The translations under genes were made by a program, and so were the position numbers. Shown here in pieces: positions 1 to 8,358 of a stretch of DNA of 18,157 bases. The notes under the pieces were generated by a model, which saw only the letters and a program-made list of their open reading frames with translations, did no database searches and was not told where the DNA came from. This DNA comes from Acidobacteriaceae bacterium (GTDB lineage Bacteria; Acidobacteriota; Terriglobia; Terriglobales; Acidobacteriaceae): NCBI GenBank assembly GCA_031296355.1, contig JARLFX010000264.1, forward strand, positions 1-18,157. Reading direction: 5' to 3'. Numbering within the stretch: position 1 is the first letter of the stretch; each line of letters starts with the position of its first letter.

Positions 1-224
1 CAGCCGTTGGCGGTGGGCGCCGAACCGATATATCCAGGCGTGGAACTCGTGCAGGGTGTCCCTGCCGGCGTTCCACTGGCGCTGCTCGAGGGGATGCCCA
101 TCACCGTATTTACAAATGGCACCTGCACCATCGCCGTCTGCCCCTGCGCTTCAGCACAGACGATCGGCACGGCAATCAGGGTCAGAAAACGGAAGACAAC
201 GGATAGAACTCGATTTGGATTCAT
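1..224 (-). CDS. Secreted protein, 5' end only (3' part beyond window)
   Basis: On the minus strand an ATG at 224 opens a frame with no stop down to base 1, giving at least 74 residues, so the gene continues out of the window. The first 24 or so residues (MNPNRVLSVV, then a hydrophobic core, then a plausible cleavage after AEA) look like a Sec signal peptide. The mature part starts with a Ser/Gly/Thr/Pro-rich stretch. A GAGGAG lies 10 nt before the ATG and supports this start. The gene is 36 bp downstream of the TonB-dependent receptor gene with no terminator between, so the two are probably co-transcribed. In Acidobacteriota such genes after a receptor are often NHL-repeat or Ig-like secreted proteins. 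The visible part is too short to decide and I assign no function. Confidence 0.72.
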   Translation of the reverse strand, partial: MNPNRVLSVVFRFLTLIAVPIVCAEAQGQTAMVQVPFVNTVMGIPSSSASGTPAGTPCTSSTPGYIGSAPTANG

Positions 225-260
225 GTAACTGAAGCTCCTCTGATTACGGTGGCAAAATTG

Positions 261-3200
261 CTAAAAACGAATCACGCCTGACAATTGCAAGCGACGACCA
301 TTCGTGCCAACTGCGCCATTGTTGCCAACAGTGCTGAGAATCACGCCAAAGTTTGTATTCTTCGATGCGATGCTCGATAGGCTAGTGTATGGCTGACCTA
401 AGTTTGGAGTGTTGAACAAGTTATAGGCGTCCGCTCGGAAAATGAACATTTTGCCACCTCTGGGCGATAGAGAGAAGTTACGCATCACGCCCAAGTTATT
501 GCTGATGAAAGCAGGACCAATCAGGAAATTGCGTGGGGCGTTGCCATAGGTTCCATTGGCTGGGAATGTAACATCTGCTGTGTTAAACCATTCCGCTTCC
601 TTTGCCTGGCGGTGACGATGCGCGTTCAGGGGAGCATATCCTGTGGCTGCAATATTCAGATACTCCGGCTTCTCATTGCGCCAGGATGGATCACCCGCTG
701 GGTTCACGCTAAAGGGATGCCCAGACCTTACGCTGTACATTCCCGTAACGCCCCATCCGTTCACCACTGCACGCACCGGACTGATGAAACGGATTAGGCG
801 CGGAAAGCGAACAATATAGCCAAGGTTGAGAATCTGGGTGGAATTAAAGTCTGAAACAGCCCGGTGAACGGCCAATGAAGGCTGATCCGTGGTGTTTGTT
901 ATGCCAGTGCTGCTGGAGTCGTCAATGGATTTAGAAAAGGTGTAGGAGGCCGTGACGGTGAGCGTCCGGCGCCCCCGATAGACATAAATGAGCTGGGCCG
1001 CATTATAGTTGGCAAAACCAACTGTCATGTAGTCGAGCACTCCGGCGCCACCGTAGTTGAAACCGGGATACTTGACACGAGCTTGATATGAAGCCTGACT
1101 CGTACCCGCATTCGTACAGTAGAGCGAAGGATTAATTTGGTAGTAGACCCCCGAGCAGTCGTAGATGGCTGGATTCTGGTCGTAGCCCAATGCCAGATGG
1201 CGACTGAAGCGGCCGACATAATTGGCCTCCAGCGTTCCGCTGGACGAGAACTGGTGCTGTATCCCGATATTCAAGGCTTCCGTGTAGGGAGTTCTGAAGT
1301 TCTTATCTGGATAGGTGATGGTATACGGAGTAGCGAAGGACACGGGTTGCCCCTTCACATAGTCTGCCGGAACTGGATTCAGGCCAAGTAGCGGGATAGA
1401 AATGCCGCCTGGGTTTTCGGTATACAACGCGGAATAAGAGTAAGGCGAGGAGACGCCCACCATCTGCGCATTGATGGCGTCATAGAAGATGCCAAATCCA
1501 CCGCGGATAGCGGTAGTCCCATGGCCAAAGAGGTCATAAGAAAAGCCGAAGCGCGGCGCGAAATCGTTGTACGAAGTGCCGACCAAAGATTTCTTGACGC
1601 CCACATCGCCCACGTAAGCCAGATTAGGCGGAGCACCCGGAAAAACCACAGATTGATAACCAGGAATGAATGTGGCTGCCTGACCATCGGGCTGGTGCCA
1701 CGTGAAGGGAATCTCCCATCGGATACCGAGATTGAACGTCAGGCGGGGCGTGACCCTCCAGTCGTCCTGCATATACGAATAAAGGTCGTGCTGGATCGCA
1801 CCTTGGTTTGAGCCATTGTAGACATTCGTTGTGTTCAAGTTGCCAAGAATATATTCGATGGCCGGGTCTGTACTGTTATCGTCACTATTAAAGGCAAAAT
1901 GAGCAGCCATGTGTTGACGGGCAAGATACTGAAGGCGTAAATACTCTACGCCGGCCTTGACGTTATGCTTCCCGTGCGACCAGGAAAGCATGTCGTCCAG
2001 TTGAATTCCTTCGTCAATTGTATGAAGGCTATTGGTGGACGATCCCATGTTATAGCCTTGTCTGCCGTAAACACTAACATAGGGGACAGAATCGCCAGGC
2101 TGAGTAAAGCTGGCGCCAAAGCTGCTCAGAGTCGAGGAGTTGGTGGGAGAAACCTTATAGTTATAGCGCTTGTATGAAGCACGGACCACATTGAGCAGAT
2201 TGTTGGTCAATACCCAGGTATCGCCTATATTCCCAAAGTCAAGACCAGCCGTGTTGAGATTAACATCGTAGGTAGCAATACCCAGTCCTTGCGAGAGGCC
2301 ATTGGCCGTGCGATCGTTGGCTTTGGTTTGGTAATAGCGTGCATCGATAGTATGGCGGCTGCCAACCCAGTCCAGGCGCAGCAGACCGCTCTTATCGTTC
2401 CGCGGCTGACTCTGCGACGTAACCGCGTAAGGAAGCGCATTACCTCCGACACTAAGGGTTGGAACCGGCGTTAGTGCAAGAAGTGCCATCGAAACGGGGT
2501 TCCAGCAGACTTTGGGAACCTCAGGAACGGCTAGTGTCTTGGGTTGGGTAAGGAGCAGGGCCACGCAGGGCGAAGTTGCTGTGGGTGAGCCGCCGGTCTG
2601 CTGCGCATAGGCTGCATTCAAACTCTGGGTTTCCCAAGCGGCATCGCTGCCCAGAACCGGGTTAGTCCATGTTGTGACATTATCGGTTGCGAAGTTCGCG
2701 CACGGGCCACTGCCATATGCCGCTGTTAGACAGGGGAGAGGCGTAACACCATCATTTTCAAGTCCGCGCTGATTATAGGTCAGAGTCTGCGCCTGGGCTA
2801 CCGCGGATGCGTCCAACAGCAGATCCTGGAAAGAGGCAAAATAGAAAAGCTTGTCCCCGAGCAGGGGGCCACCCAAGGAGGCGCCAAACTGGTTCTGCTT
2901 CAGTGGTGGATTTTCCTTGGAGATATAGTCGTATGCATTGAGTGCGCTATTCTGAAAATATTCCCACAGGCTTCCGTGCATAGTATTGCTGCCCGACCGA
3001 GTAATGACGTTGAATACGCTGCCGACATTGCGGCCGTATTCCGCTTTGTAGCTGTTAATCTGAATGCTTACTTCCTGCAGGTCGTCTGAAGGGGGATAGT
3101 TCAGCCCGGTATTGTTATATAAGTTGTTCCAGATACTACCGTCCAGGAGCATCAGGTTCTGGTTGTTGCGCGAACCGGCAATATTGTAGACAGGACCGGC

Positions 3201-3791
3201 GGTGTTGCTGGTAAAGGTGGTAGGGGCGTTGATATCGGTCACCCCGGGCAACAGGGCGGCCATCATCACAACATTGTTGCCATCTACGGGGAGATTGTCG
3301 ACAAGCGCGTGGTCGATGATGACGCCAACGGTTGCAGAACGGGTGTCAATCGCGGCAGAACCCGCAGTAACCGTGACACTGACATCGACTGATCCCAGCT
3401 TGAGTACAGGATTGATAATCACACTCTCGGCGGCATGGACACTGATCTCTTCGACCACATAGTCCGCAAAGTTGGGAGCCATGACCTTGAGCGTATATGT
3501 CGCCACGGGAAGGCTGTTGAACACATACTCGCCCACGCTATTGCTTTGAAGAGAGACGACGCGCCCCTGACCCTGCGAGGTGAGCGTGATGGTAGCAAAG
3601 GGCACAATCTTGCCCTGACTGTCTGTGATACGCCCGGTAACAGTGCCGTCGTTCTGCGCCTGCGCTCCAGCGTTCGGGCAAAAAAGCCCGAACGTGAGGA
3701 GGAGCAGAGCAAGAAAACATGCCCCCCCTGAATACTTCTGCCGTTGCAGGGCATTATGAAGTCCGGTCCCTGGTACAAAAAATTGCTGCAT
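261..3791 (-). CDS. TonB-dependent receptor, Oar-like, with carboxypeptidase-regulatory-like N-domain
   Basis: Predicted outer-membrane gated channel of about 1176 aa, taking up large or scarce ligands (here probably oligosaccharides) with TonB energy. Order seen: a leader MQQFFVPGTGLHN, a hydrophobic signal core about residues 24-38 ending near AGAQA, a carboxypeptidase-regulatory-like beta-sandwich about 48-135 (GTVTGRITDSQG; LPVATYTLKV), a plug domain about 145-270, and a long barrel with SGSNTMHGSLWEYF and FGASLGGPLLGDKLFYF. It ends in VIRF, the terminal aromatic expected for Bam-dependent insertion. Length and order fit the Oar-like receptors of Acidobacteriota. Start: GAGGA stands 7 nt before the ATG at 3791; ATGs at 3797 and 3815 are also in frame but sit badly against it. 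There is no other in-frame ATG before the signal core, so the leader must be translated. Expression comes from repeat cassette A, immediately upstream. No SusD-like partner is seen. Substrate is inferred only from neighbours. Confidence 0.93.
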   Translation of the reverse strand: MQQFFVPGTGLHNALQRQKYSGGACFLALLLLTFGLFCPNAGAQAQNDGTVTGRITDSQGKIVPFATITLTSQGQGRVVSLQSNSVGEYVFNSLPVATYTLKVMAPNFADYVVEEISVHAAESVIINPVLKLGSVDVSVTVTAGSAAIDTRSATVGVIIDHALVDNLPVDGNNVVMMAALLPGVTDINAPTTFTSNTAGPVYNIAGSRNNQNLMLLDGSIWNNLYNNTGLNYPPSDDLQEVSIQINSYKAEYGRNVGSVFNVITRSGSNTMHGSLWEYFQNSALNAYDYISKENPPLKQNQFGASLGGPLLGDKLFYFASFQDLLLDASAVAQAQTLTYNQRGLENDGVTPLPCLTAAYGSGPCANFATDNVTTWTNPVLGSDAAWETQSLNAAYAQQTGGSPTATSPCVALLLTQPKTLAVPEVPKVCWNPVSMALLALTPVPTLSVGGNALPYAVTSQSQPRNDKSGLLRLDWVGSRHTIDARYYQTKANDRTANGLSQGLGIATYDVNLNTAGLDFGNIGDTWVLTNNLLNVVRASYKRYNYKVSPTNSSTLSSFGASFTQPGDSVPYVSVYGRQGYNMGSSTNSLHTIDEGIQLDDMLSWSHGKHNVKAGVEYLRLQYLARQHMAAHFAFNSDDNSTDPAIEYILGNLNTTNVYNGSNQGAIQHDLYSYMQDDWRVTPRLTFNLGIRWEIPFTWHQPDGQAATFIPGYQSVVFPGAPPNLAYVGDVGVKKSLVGTSYNDFAPRFGFSYDLFGHGTTAIRGGFGIFYDAINAQMVGVSSPYSYSALYTENPGGISIPLLGLNPVPADYVKGQPVSFATPYTITYPDKNFRTPYTEALNIGIQHQFSSSGTLEANYVGRFSRHLALGYDQNPAIYDCSGVYYQINPSLYCTNAGTSQASYQARVKYPGFNYGGAGVLDYMTVGFANYNAAQLIYVYRGRRTLTVTASYTFSKSIDDSSSTGITNTTDQPSLAVHRAVSDFNSTQILNLGYIVRFPRLIRFISPVRAVVNGWGVTGMYSVRSGHPFSVNPAGDPSWRNEKPEYLNIAATGYAPLNAHRHRQAKEAEWFNTADVTFPANGTYGNAPRNFLIGPAFISNNLGVMRNFSLSPRGGKMFIFRADAYNLFNTPNLGQPYTSLSSIASKNTNFGVILSTVGNNGAVGTNGRRLQLSGVIRF

Positions 3792-3866
3792 GTTCATATC
3801 CTCATGACAAAGCATTTATCCGTTCACCGCGCTACCAATACTGCAAAAGTGCCTGTCCCTAGCACT

Positions 3867-3902
3867 CCCCCACCCCACAGATTTTCGCCGGTAGGGTGGG
3901 GG
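3867..3902 (-). promoter_or_regulatory. Strong hairpin in the 5' leader of the receptor mRNA
   Basis: On the minus-strand transcript, CCCCCACCCUAC (genomic 3891-3902) pairs with GUGGGGUGGGGG (genomic 3867-3878), 12 bp with one G-U pair and a 12-nt loop. No U-tract follows, so it does not look like a simple intrinsic terminator. It lies about 75 nt before the start codon. Copies B and C have different sequences but also pair at the equivalent place. Confidence 0.6.
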
Positions 3903-3969
3903 GAAATAGGAGGTTTCTCTACATGGCATTGATCAGCGCACCCACTCTCAGGTCAAGAGAAAATGCTTT

Positions 3970-4031
3970 GCAAGTCACTTGACGCCACCGTAATGCTACG
4001 GTTACGTGAATCGGATTATGTTACGTAACAT
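3970..4031 (-). promoter_or_regulatory. Operator array of cassette A (three dyads)
   Basis: Three inverted repeats stand in a row: a perfect 14-bp palindrome ATGTTACGTAACAT at 4018-4031, ACCGTA/TACGGT with a 4-bp spacer at 3987-4002, and CAAGT-C-ACTTG at 3971-3981. Bases 3970-4010 are identical in all three cassettes. The 14-mer with its central CG resembles operators of LacI-family repressors. That family assignment is inference. Confidence 0.75.
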
Positions 4032-4100
4032 GACTTTCGATTCAATAAGTTGCAGGCGGAATGGCTGGGGTTTTCTTGAAGGCTGCGCACTCCCTTTCGA

Positions 4101-5702
4101 CTACCGAGGACTGTTGTTGTCTGTGCGGAAAGGATACAGTGGCAGACCTTCTCCATTTTCAATCGATATGACCGGATTGGACGCCCATGCATAGCGAACG
4201 GCAACGGGCGAAGCGACCTGATTGCTCCAAAGCACAATCTCCTTACACTCGATCTTGCCGGCTGCCCAAACCCAGTCGCTATCCGCTCCGCGGATAGCAT
4301 AGCCTGTGGGCTGGCCGCCGCCACGGACGCGTAAACCTTCGGAGTCCGAGAACTTCAGGCGGATTTTGTTGCCCTGGATAGAATAGGCCTGAAACATCGG
4401 ACTATTCGGCTGACCGGGAAGGCCATAAGATTCATGAAGTGCCAGGTTAGCCAAGCGTTCACCCACCGGCTTTTTATTCGGGAAGTGGGCATTTTTTGTG
4501 CCGAGATCCACGGCGGTCACCATACCCACTCCGGGTAGCTGCAATGCAGCATGCTGTTGCTCGCGAAGAATGGACAAATTATTTGCCTCCACCGGCTTGG
4601 TCTGCTTGTCCTCATTCATATTGTTCATCTCGACAAAGTAGAACGGCAGTTGTTCATGCCACTCCGCACGCCATTCCCTGATCAAAGCTAGAAATAATTC
4701 TGAATATTCCAACGGATATGCTATGTTGCCATCGGCCTGAAACCAGATAATACCTCGCAGCGTATATGGCTCCAGCCCATGCAGCATAGCGTTGTAGAAG
4801 ATAAGCGGCATCGCAGAGACAGACAGAGAATAAGGTGGTTTGGGTTTCGCATTACGATTCTTGAACTCCAGCTCGGGTGTCGGATTTGCCGATTGCCATG
4901 CTTTCAGTTCGACTTGATACTTCGCTTCCGCGCCAGGGGCTTCAGCCGCGAGGTGCTCTCGGTGACGCTGCTCGATTGCAGCGCCGACCGAGGTAGCTTC
5001 CAGCGCCTCCCTGGACATCCATGCCTGCGCTGTTGTACCTCCGATACTGGAAACGATCAACCCTATAGGTTGATGCAGTTTGTTCTGCAGAGCTACTGCG
5101 AAGTTCCAGGCAACTGCTGAAAACGTTTCGACGTTGTTTGCGTCAGCAAGCAGCCATTGGCCCTTGACATCGTCGAGAACTTGCTCAGAGTGATTGCCGG
5201 GCATCTTAAAATAACGGATCGGAGGCCTGGCTGCAACGGCCTCTAATTTGGCAATCGCAATATTCTGCTTAACGGCCTTGACCTCGTCTGGATTATCGAG
5301 ATCGATAAATCCACTTCCCCCTATGGGGTACTGCATGTTGGACTGCCCGCCACCGAGCCATACCTCACCCACTAGCAGGTCGTTCACCGTCTTATTCCCG
5401 TCATGATTGCTGACCACGTCGAGCGAACCTGTCGTACCATCCTTTAACGGAGGAAGAAAACCAACCCACTTTCCCGACGAATCTACTATTGTTGTGAAGC
5501 GGCCTGATGGTTCGTGATTAAGATACTCGAAAGTGGCCTTTACAGTAGCTCCCGGTGTAGCCCAACCCCATATCGCGATTGGCTTGTCACCCTGCAGCAT
5601 GCCATGGTCGCTGATAATTGCGGGAAGACGTAGTTCGGCGTTGACGTTTCCGGCAACCGCAAGAGCAACGACAAATACGAAAGCAGATAGTTCTCTATTC
5701 AT
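4101..5702 (-). CDS. SGNH acetylesterase, sialate O-acetylesterase type
   Basis: Predicted exported 533-aa serine esterase that removes O-acetyl groups from sugars. A signal peptide (MNRELSAFVF to VNA, about 22 residues) is followed by an N-terminal beta domain and an SGNH catalytic domain. The nucleophile motif GGGQSNM gives Ser121; Asp399 (VDLGT) and His406 (NAHFPNK) complete the triad. The usual WYQGESN block reads WFQADGN, ending at Asn326, keeping Gln and Asn but changing the three middle residues. The start at 5702 is chosen because AAGGAG lies just upstream and the signal peptide begins there; a start at 5723 would add seven residues (MRFVRRR) in front. Proteins given this name in plant-polymer loci usually act on acetylated hemicellulose rather than sialic acid, and the GH27 and GH5 neighbours fit that. 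It follows the GH27 gene by 215 bp with no obvious terminator. Confidence 0.85.
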   Translation of the reverse strand: MNRELSAFVFVVALAVAGNVNAELRLPAIISDHGMLQGDKPIAIWGWATPGATVKATFEYLNHEPSGRFTTIVDSSGKWVGFLPPLKDGTTGSLDVVSNHDGNKTVNDLLVGEVWLGGGQSNMQYPIGGSGFIDLDNPDEVKAVKQNIAIAKLEAVAARPPIRYFKMPGNHSEQVLDDVKGQWLLADANNVETFSAVAWNFAVALQNKLHQPIGLIVSSIGGTTAQAWMSREALEATSVGAAIEQRHREHLAAEAPGAEAKYQVELKAWQSANPTPELEFKNRNAKPKPPYSLSVSAMPLIFYNAMLHGLEPYTLRGIIWFQADGNIAYPLEYSELFLALIREWRAEWHEQLPFYFVEMNNMNEDKQTKPVEANNLSILREQQHAALQLPGVGMVTAVDLGTKNAHFPNKKPVGERLANLALHESYGLPGQPNSPMFQAYSIQGNKIRLKFSDSEGLRVRGGGQPTGYAIRGADSDWVWAAGKIECKEIVLWSNQVASPVAVRYAWASNPVISIENGEGLPLYPFRTDNNSPR

Positions 5703-5917
5703 TCTTCTCCTTACAAATCTCATGGGGCTTCTGAAGTCTTAGCCCACATTGTGTCTGAAGGTTGAAACAGCGAAAGCATTTGCCCTGCAAGACGAATTGA
5801 ACAGTTGAGTAAGTATAGGAAAATGACAATGCTCGCGGACTGCTAGATCGACCTTGTAGCCAAACGGCCCCAACCTTCGACGCAAACAAGATCGAATCTG
5901 AACCCGCAAGAAACTTT

Positions 5918-7174
5918 TTACTCTCCAGATCTTCCTTGCCGCAATTTAGGCAGAGCACTCCTTCCCGTACGCACAAGGAAAATATCGTGGCGCATGATTT
6001 CGATCGCCTGGTTCTGTGTTAGCGTCACTTCCTTCCCCGTCCATAAGTCACGCCCATGCTGCGCCCCATGCAGTCCGAGCTTCGCAAGATTCAGGTGGAA
6101 GGGATGTGAGGCCACGCGATCGGAACCAGCATTAAGTATTGCTATAGCCATTGATCCGTCCGCCAAAGGACGCGTCCAAACCTCAATCTCACCATCCACA
6201 TAAACGCGTCGTGCCTGTTTGCCGAGCTTGTCCTGGTCGATTGCAATTACGTCCCTATTGGTCAAGATTGCCTTGATGTCGGGCTTCATATTGGGTAAGT
6301 CATTGCCCGCAAGCAGTGGCGCAGCCAGCATGGCCCACATGGAAAAGTGAGCGCGATTTTCGGAGAGAGTGAGCTTTCCATTACCTACCTCAAGCATGTC
6401 GGGATCGTTCCAGTGACCTGGACCTGAGTACGCTGCCAGGCCTGCTTGCTGATTGATAATGTCGTAAATGCTTAGCCAATTGGCCTGCACGTCATCGGTC
6501 GTGCGCCAAAGGTTTGCACCCACTGACGGGCCCCACTCCCATACTGAATCCCAGCCGTACTGGCAAAGCGAATAAATGATCGGGTGGCCGGTGGACTTGA
6601 GTGCCCTGCCCATCTTGTCGTAAGCCGCAATCATCAGATGCATCTGCTCTGTTTCGTCGTTGGGGGCCTTGGCCAGCATCACATCCTGGTGGAAACTGCA
6701 CAGATCATACTTAAGGTAGTCGATACCCCACTGTGCATAGAGGTCGGCATCCTGCTCTTCGTGGCCGAGCGAAGCAGGAAAACCGGCGCAGGTCTTTGCG
6801 CCCGGACCAGAGTAGATCCCCAGCTTCATGCCTTTAGAATGTACATAGTCAGCCAGGCCTTTCATGTCAGGGAATTTCGAATTAGTGTGCAGTACGCCCT
6901 GAGCATCACGCTCACCCTCCCACGTGTCGTCAATGTTGATATAGACGTAGCCAGCATCTCTCATGCCGGTGGCTACCATCTGGTCAGCTGCGTTTTTTAT
7001 GTCCTGCTCAGTGACCTTCCTGCCAAAGAAGTTCCAACTGTTCCATCCCATAGGGGGAGTCTGTGCCACAGTCGATGCAGGCTGGACTATATTCTTGGCG
7101 GATACCTGAGCAATGGCCAGACCGGAAGTGAGAGTCAAGGCAAGGGTGATAGTGGCAAAAAAGGACTTTGACAT
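5918..7174 (-). CDS. Alpha-galactosidase, glycoside hydrolase family 27
   Basis: Secreted or periplasmic 418-aa enzyme removing terminal alpha-1,6-galactose, for example from galactomannan or raffinose-type sugars. A signal peptide covers about residues 1-22 (cleavage near AIA). The GH27 barrel opens with TPPMGWNSWNFFG (39-51) and INIDDTW (80-85). Asp157 in YLKYDLC is the expected nucleophile, the acid/base is in RTTDD (224-228, probably Asp228), and GPGHWNDPDML at 251-261 is typical. A C-terminal beta domain follows (about 320-405). Length matches bacterial GH27 enzymes. TAGGAG lies about 9 nt before the ATG. The isomerase gene stops 89 bp upstream, so the gene may be in the transporter-isomerase operon. 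No odd residues seen. Confidence 0.94.
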   Translation of the reverse strand: MSKSFFATITLALTLTSGLAIAQVSAKNIVQPASTVAQTPPMGWNSWNFFGRKVTEQDIKNAADQMVATGMRDAGYVYINIDDTWEGERDAQGVLHTNSKFPDMKGLADYVHSKGMKLGIYSGPGAKTCAGFPASLGHEEQDADLYAQWGIDYLKYDLCSFHQDVMLAKAPNDETEQMHLMIAAYDKMGRALKSTGHPIIYSLCQYGWDSVWEWGPSVGANLWRTTDDVQANWLSIYDIINQQAGLAAYSGPGHWNDPDMLEVGNGKLTLSENRAHFSMWAMLAAPLLAGNDLPNMKPDIKAILTNRDVIAIDQDKLGKQARRVYVDGEIEVWTRPLADGSMAIAILNAGSDRVASHPFHLNLAKLGLHGAQHGRDLWTGKEVTLTQNQAIEIMRHDIFLVRTGRSALPKLRQGRSGE

Positions 7175-7263
7175 AAATTTTCTCCTAAATTACTTAGCGA
7201 CATTCTGTGATTTACGCGGATTATGCATGGAGACACAATTGGAAAGCTCTTCTACCAAACATG

Positions 7264-8358
7264 CTAATGTTCGGAGCTGAGAGTTTCCGGAGGGAGACAT
7301 TCCAAAAAGACGGCGCGATCATTGGTAACCATTTCCAGTGAGGCCAGTCCGCAAGGAACTACGATGCGGTCGAATTGCGAGAGATAAATCTCCTCATCAT
7401 CCGTTCCGACAATACAATTGCCTTCCACTACGAGCAAAATAGTAAAGCCTTGCGAATGCCATTTCGCCTTCCCGGTTAATGTTGTTCTCAGCACACGAAA
7501 ACGATTGGTGAGCCGATTGTCCACTAGTGACTCGCGAGATAGAGTGGCTGTCGATTGCATGATCCTTGGCCGGCATCTCCAGTGAGATTGAACATCGGAT
7601 ACGGAACACGCCTCAAAGCAAAACATATCCAATGCGAAATCAACGTCTCTTCCCATAAAGCGCGCCGACTCCTGGATAGTTCGCCCAGCAACATTGAATT
7701 CCACTCTCGCCACAAAATCTGTTGGTTCCATGACCTCGACCATCAAAATACCTGGTCCGATAGCATGGGGTAACCCGCCACGAACGACATATACATCACC
7801 GTTTCGTACAGGAATTCTGTCGAAACAGGCCTCAAGGCTGGCAATGTCCTGTTCCACAATCATGCGTCTCAGTTCCTCGCGGCCGGGTGGACGCTGGAAA
7901 CCAAGATAGATGAAGGGCTCAGCTACTTCCGGTCGAGCATTGAGAATGTAATATGCTTCCGTCTTTCCACTCTCCGAGTGTAGATACTGACGCGAGAAGT
8001 CCACCGTAGGATGGACTTGAAATGGAAGCCTCACAGCCGAGTCCAGATATTTCACCAAGACCATGGGGTTGGCTCCAAAGCGCCGCAGATGCGTCTCGCC
8101 CAAAAAATACTCAGGATCATTCGCCACTAAGTCGGCCAGGAGCGCTTCATGTCCCGAAAAAGCGACGCGCGCCAAACCCTCATCCGGCGTGTAGTGGGGA
8201 TTCGTCGCTCGAACTGTCGAGCCGATCCAATCCTCGGGATACTCGCCATCCGCGGGAGCTTCGCGAGTCTCCATCTGGTCCAATACATACCCCCCCGAAT
8301 ACGTACGCCATACTCGATTGGGCAATAATCGCAGAGCCTTCCCCCGATGCTGGTTCAT
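7264..8358 (-). CDS. manA: Class I mannose-6-phosphate isomerase
   Basis: Cytoplasmic zinc cupin enzyme, 364 aa, interconverting mannose-6-phosphate and fructose-6-phosphate. The four expected zinc ligands are visible: Gln114 and His116 in PFQVHPT, Glu134 in GKTEAYYIL, and His198 in GGLPHAIG. The first part has the KxW-like opening (NRVWRTYSGG) and the C-terminal 80 residues form the second cupin. The ATG overlaps the stop of the MFS gene as ATGA, with AAGGTGA six bases upstream, so translation is coupled to the transporter. The role fits a mannose-containing substrate, but related cupins isomerise other sugars, so exact specificity is not fixed by sequence. Confidence 0.87.
   Translation of the reverse strand: MNQHRGKALRLLPNRVWRTYSGGYVLDQMETREAPADGEYPEDWIGSTVRATNPHYTPDEGLARVAFSGHEALLADLVANDPEYFLGETHLRRFGANPMVLVKYLDSAVRLPFQVHPTVDFSRQYLHSESGKTEAYYILNARPEVAEPFIYLGFQRPPGREELRRMIVEQDIASLEACFDRIPVRNGDVYVVRGGLPHAIGPGILMVEVMEPTDFVARVEFNVAGRTIQESARFMGRDVDFALDMFCFEACSVSDVQSHWRCRPRIMQSTATLSRESLVDNRLTNRFRVLRTTLTGKAKWHSQGFTILLVVEGNCIVGTDDEEIYLSQFDRIVVPCGLASLEMVTNDRAVFLECLPPETLSSEH

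Larger units (their letters stand above)
3753..4088 (-). repeat. Repeat cassette copy A: promoter region, 5' leader and first codons
   Basis: Read on the minus strand, this stretch matches copies B (14343-14706) and C (17793-18157). It runs from about 13 bp after the upstream acetylesterase stop, through the palindromic operator array, a 5' leader and the ribosome-binding region, into the first 13 codons of the receptor gene, and the match ends just after CATAAT. Copies differ most in the middle of the leader (about 3840-3905) and are identical for 41 bp at 3970-4010. A possible -35 TTGACC and a poor -10 ATCAAT, 17 bp apart, lie at about 3920-3960. The -35 is less good in the other copies, so I do not call a promoter firmly. 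Confidence 0.92.

Noticed and set aside
7..228. Plus-strand open frame at the left edge
   Set aside because: It is the shadow of the minus-strand partial gene at 1-224, which has a signal peptide and a ribosome-binding site.
243..253. ATTACGGTGGC, an 11-bp match to the cassette core, in the 36-bp gap after the receptor gene
   Set aside because: It covers only half of one dyad, lies inside an operon gap, and an 11-mer match to one of about 30 possible words is not far from chance in 18 kb.
3753..4088. Cassette as an insertion sequence or MITE
   Set aside because: No terminal inverted repeats or target-site duplications are visible, the cassette contains gene starts, and its left boundary differs between copies.
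5695..5976. Minus-strand 93-codon frame spanning the gap between GH27 and the acetylesterase
   Set aside because: It overlaps the end of one gene and the start of the next, has no ribosome-binding site and no recognisable domain.
6584..7171. Plus-strand 195-codon frame opposite the GH27 gene
   Set aside because: Lies wholly antisense to a well-supported enzyme and shows no domain-like features.
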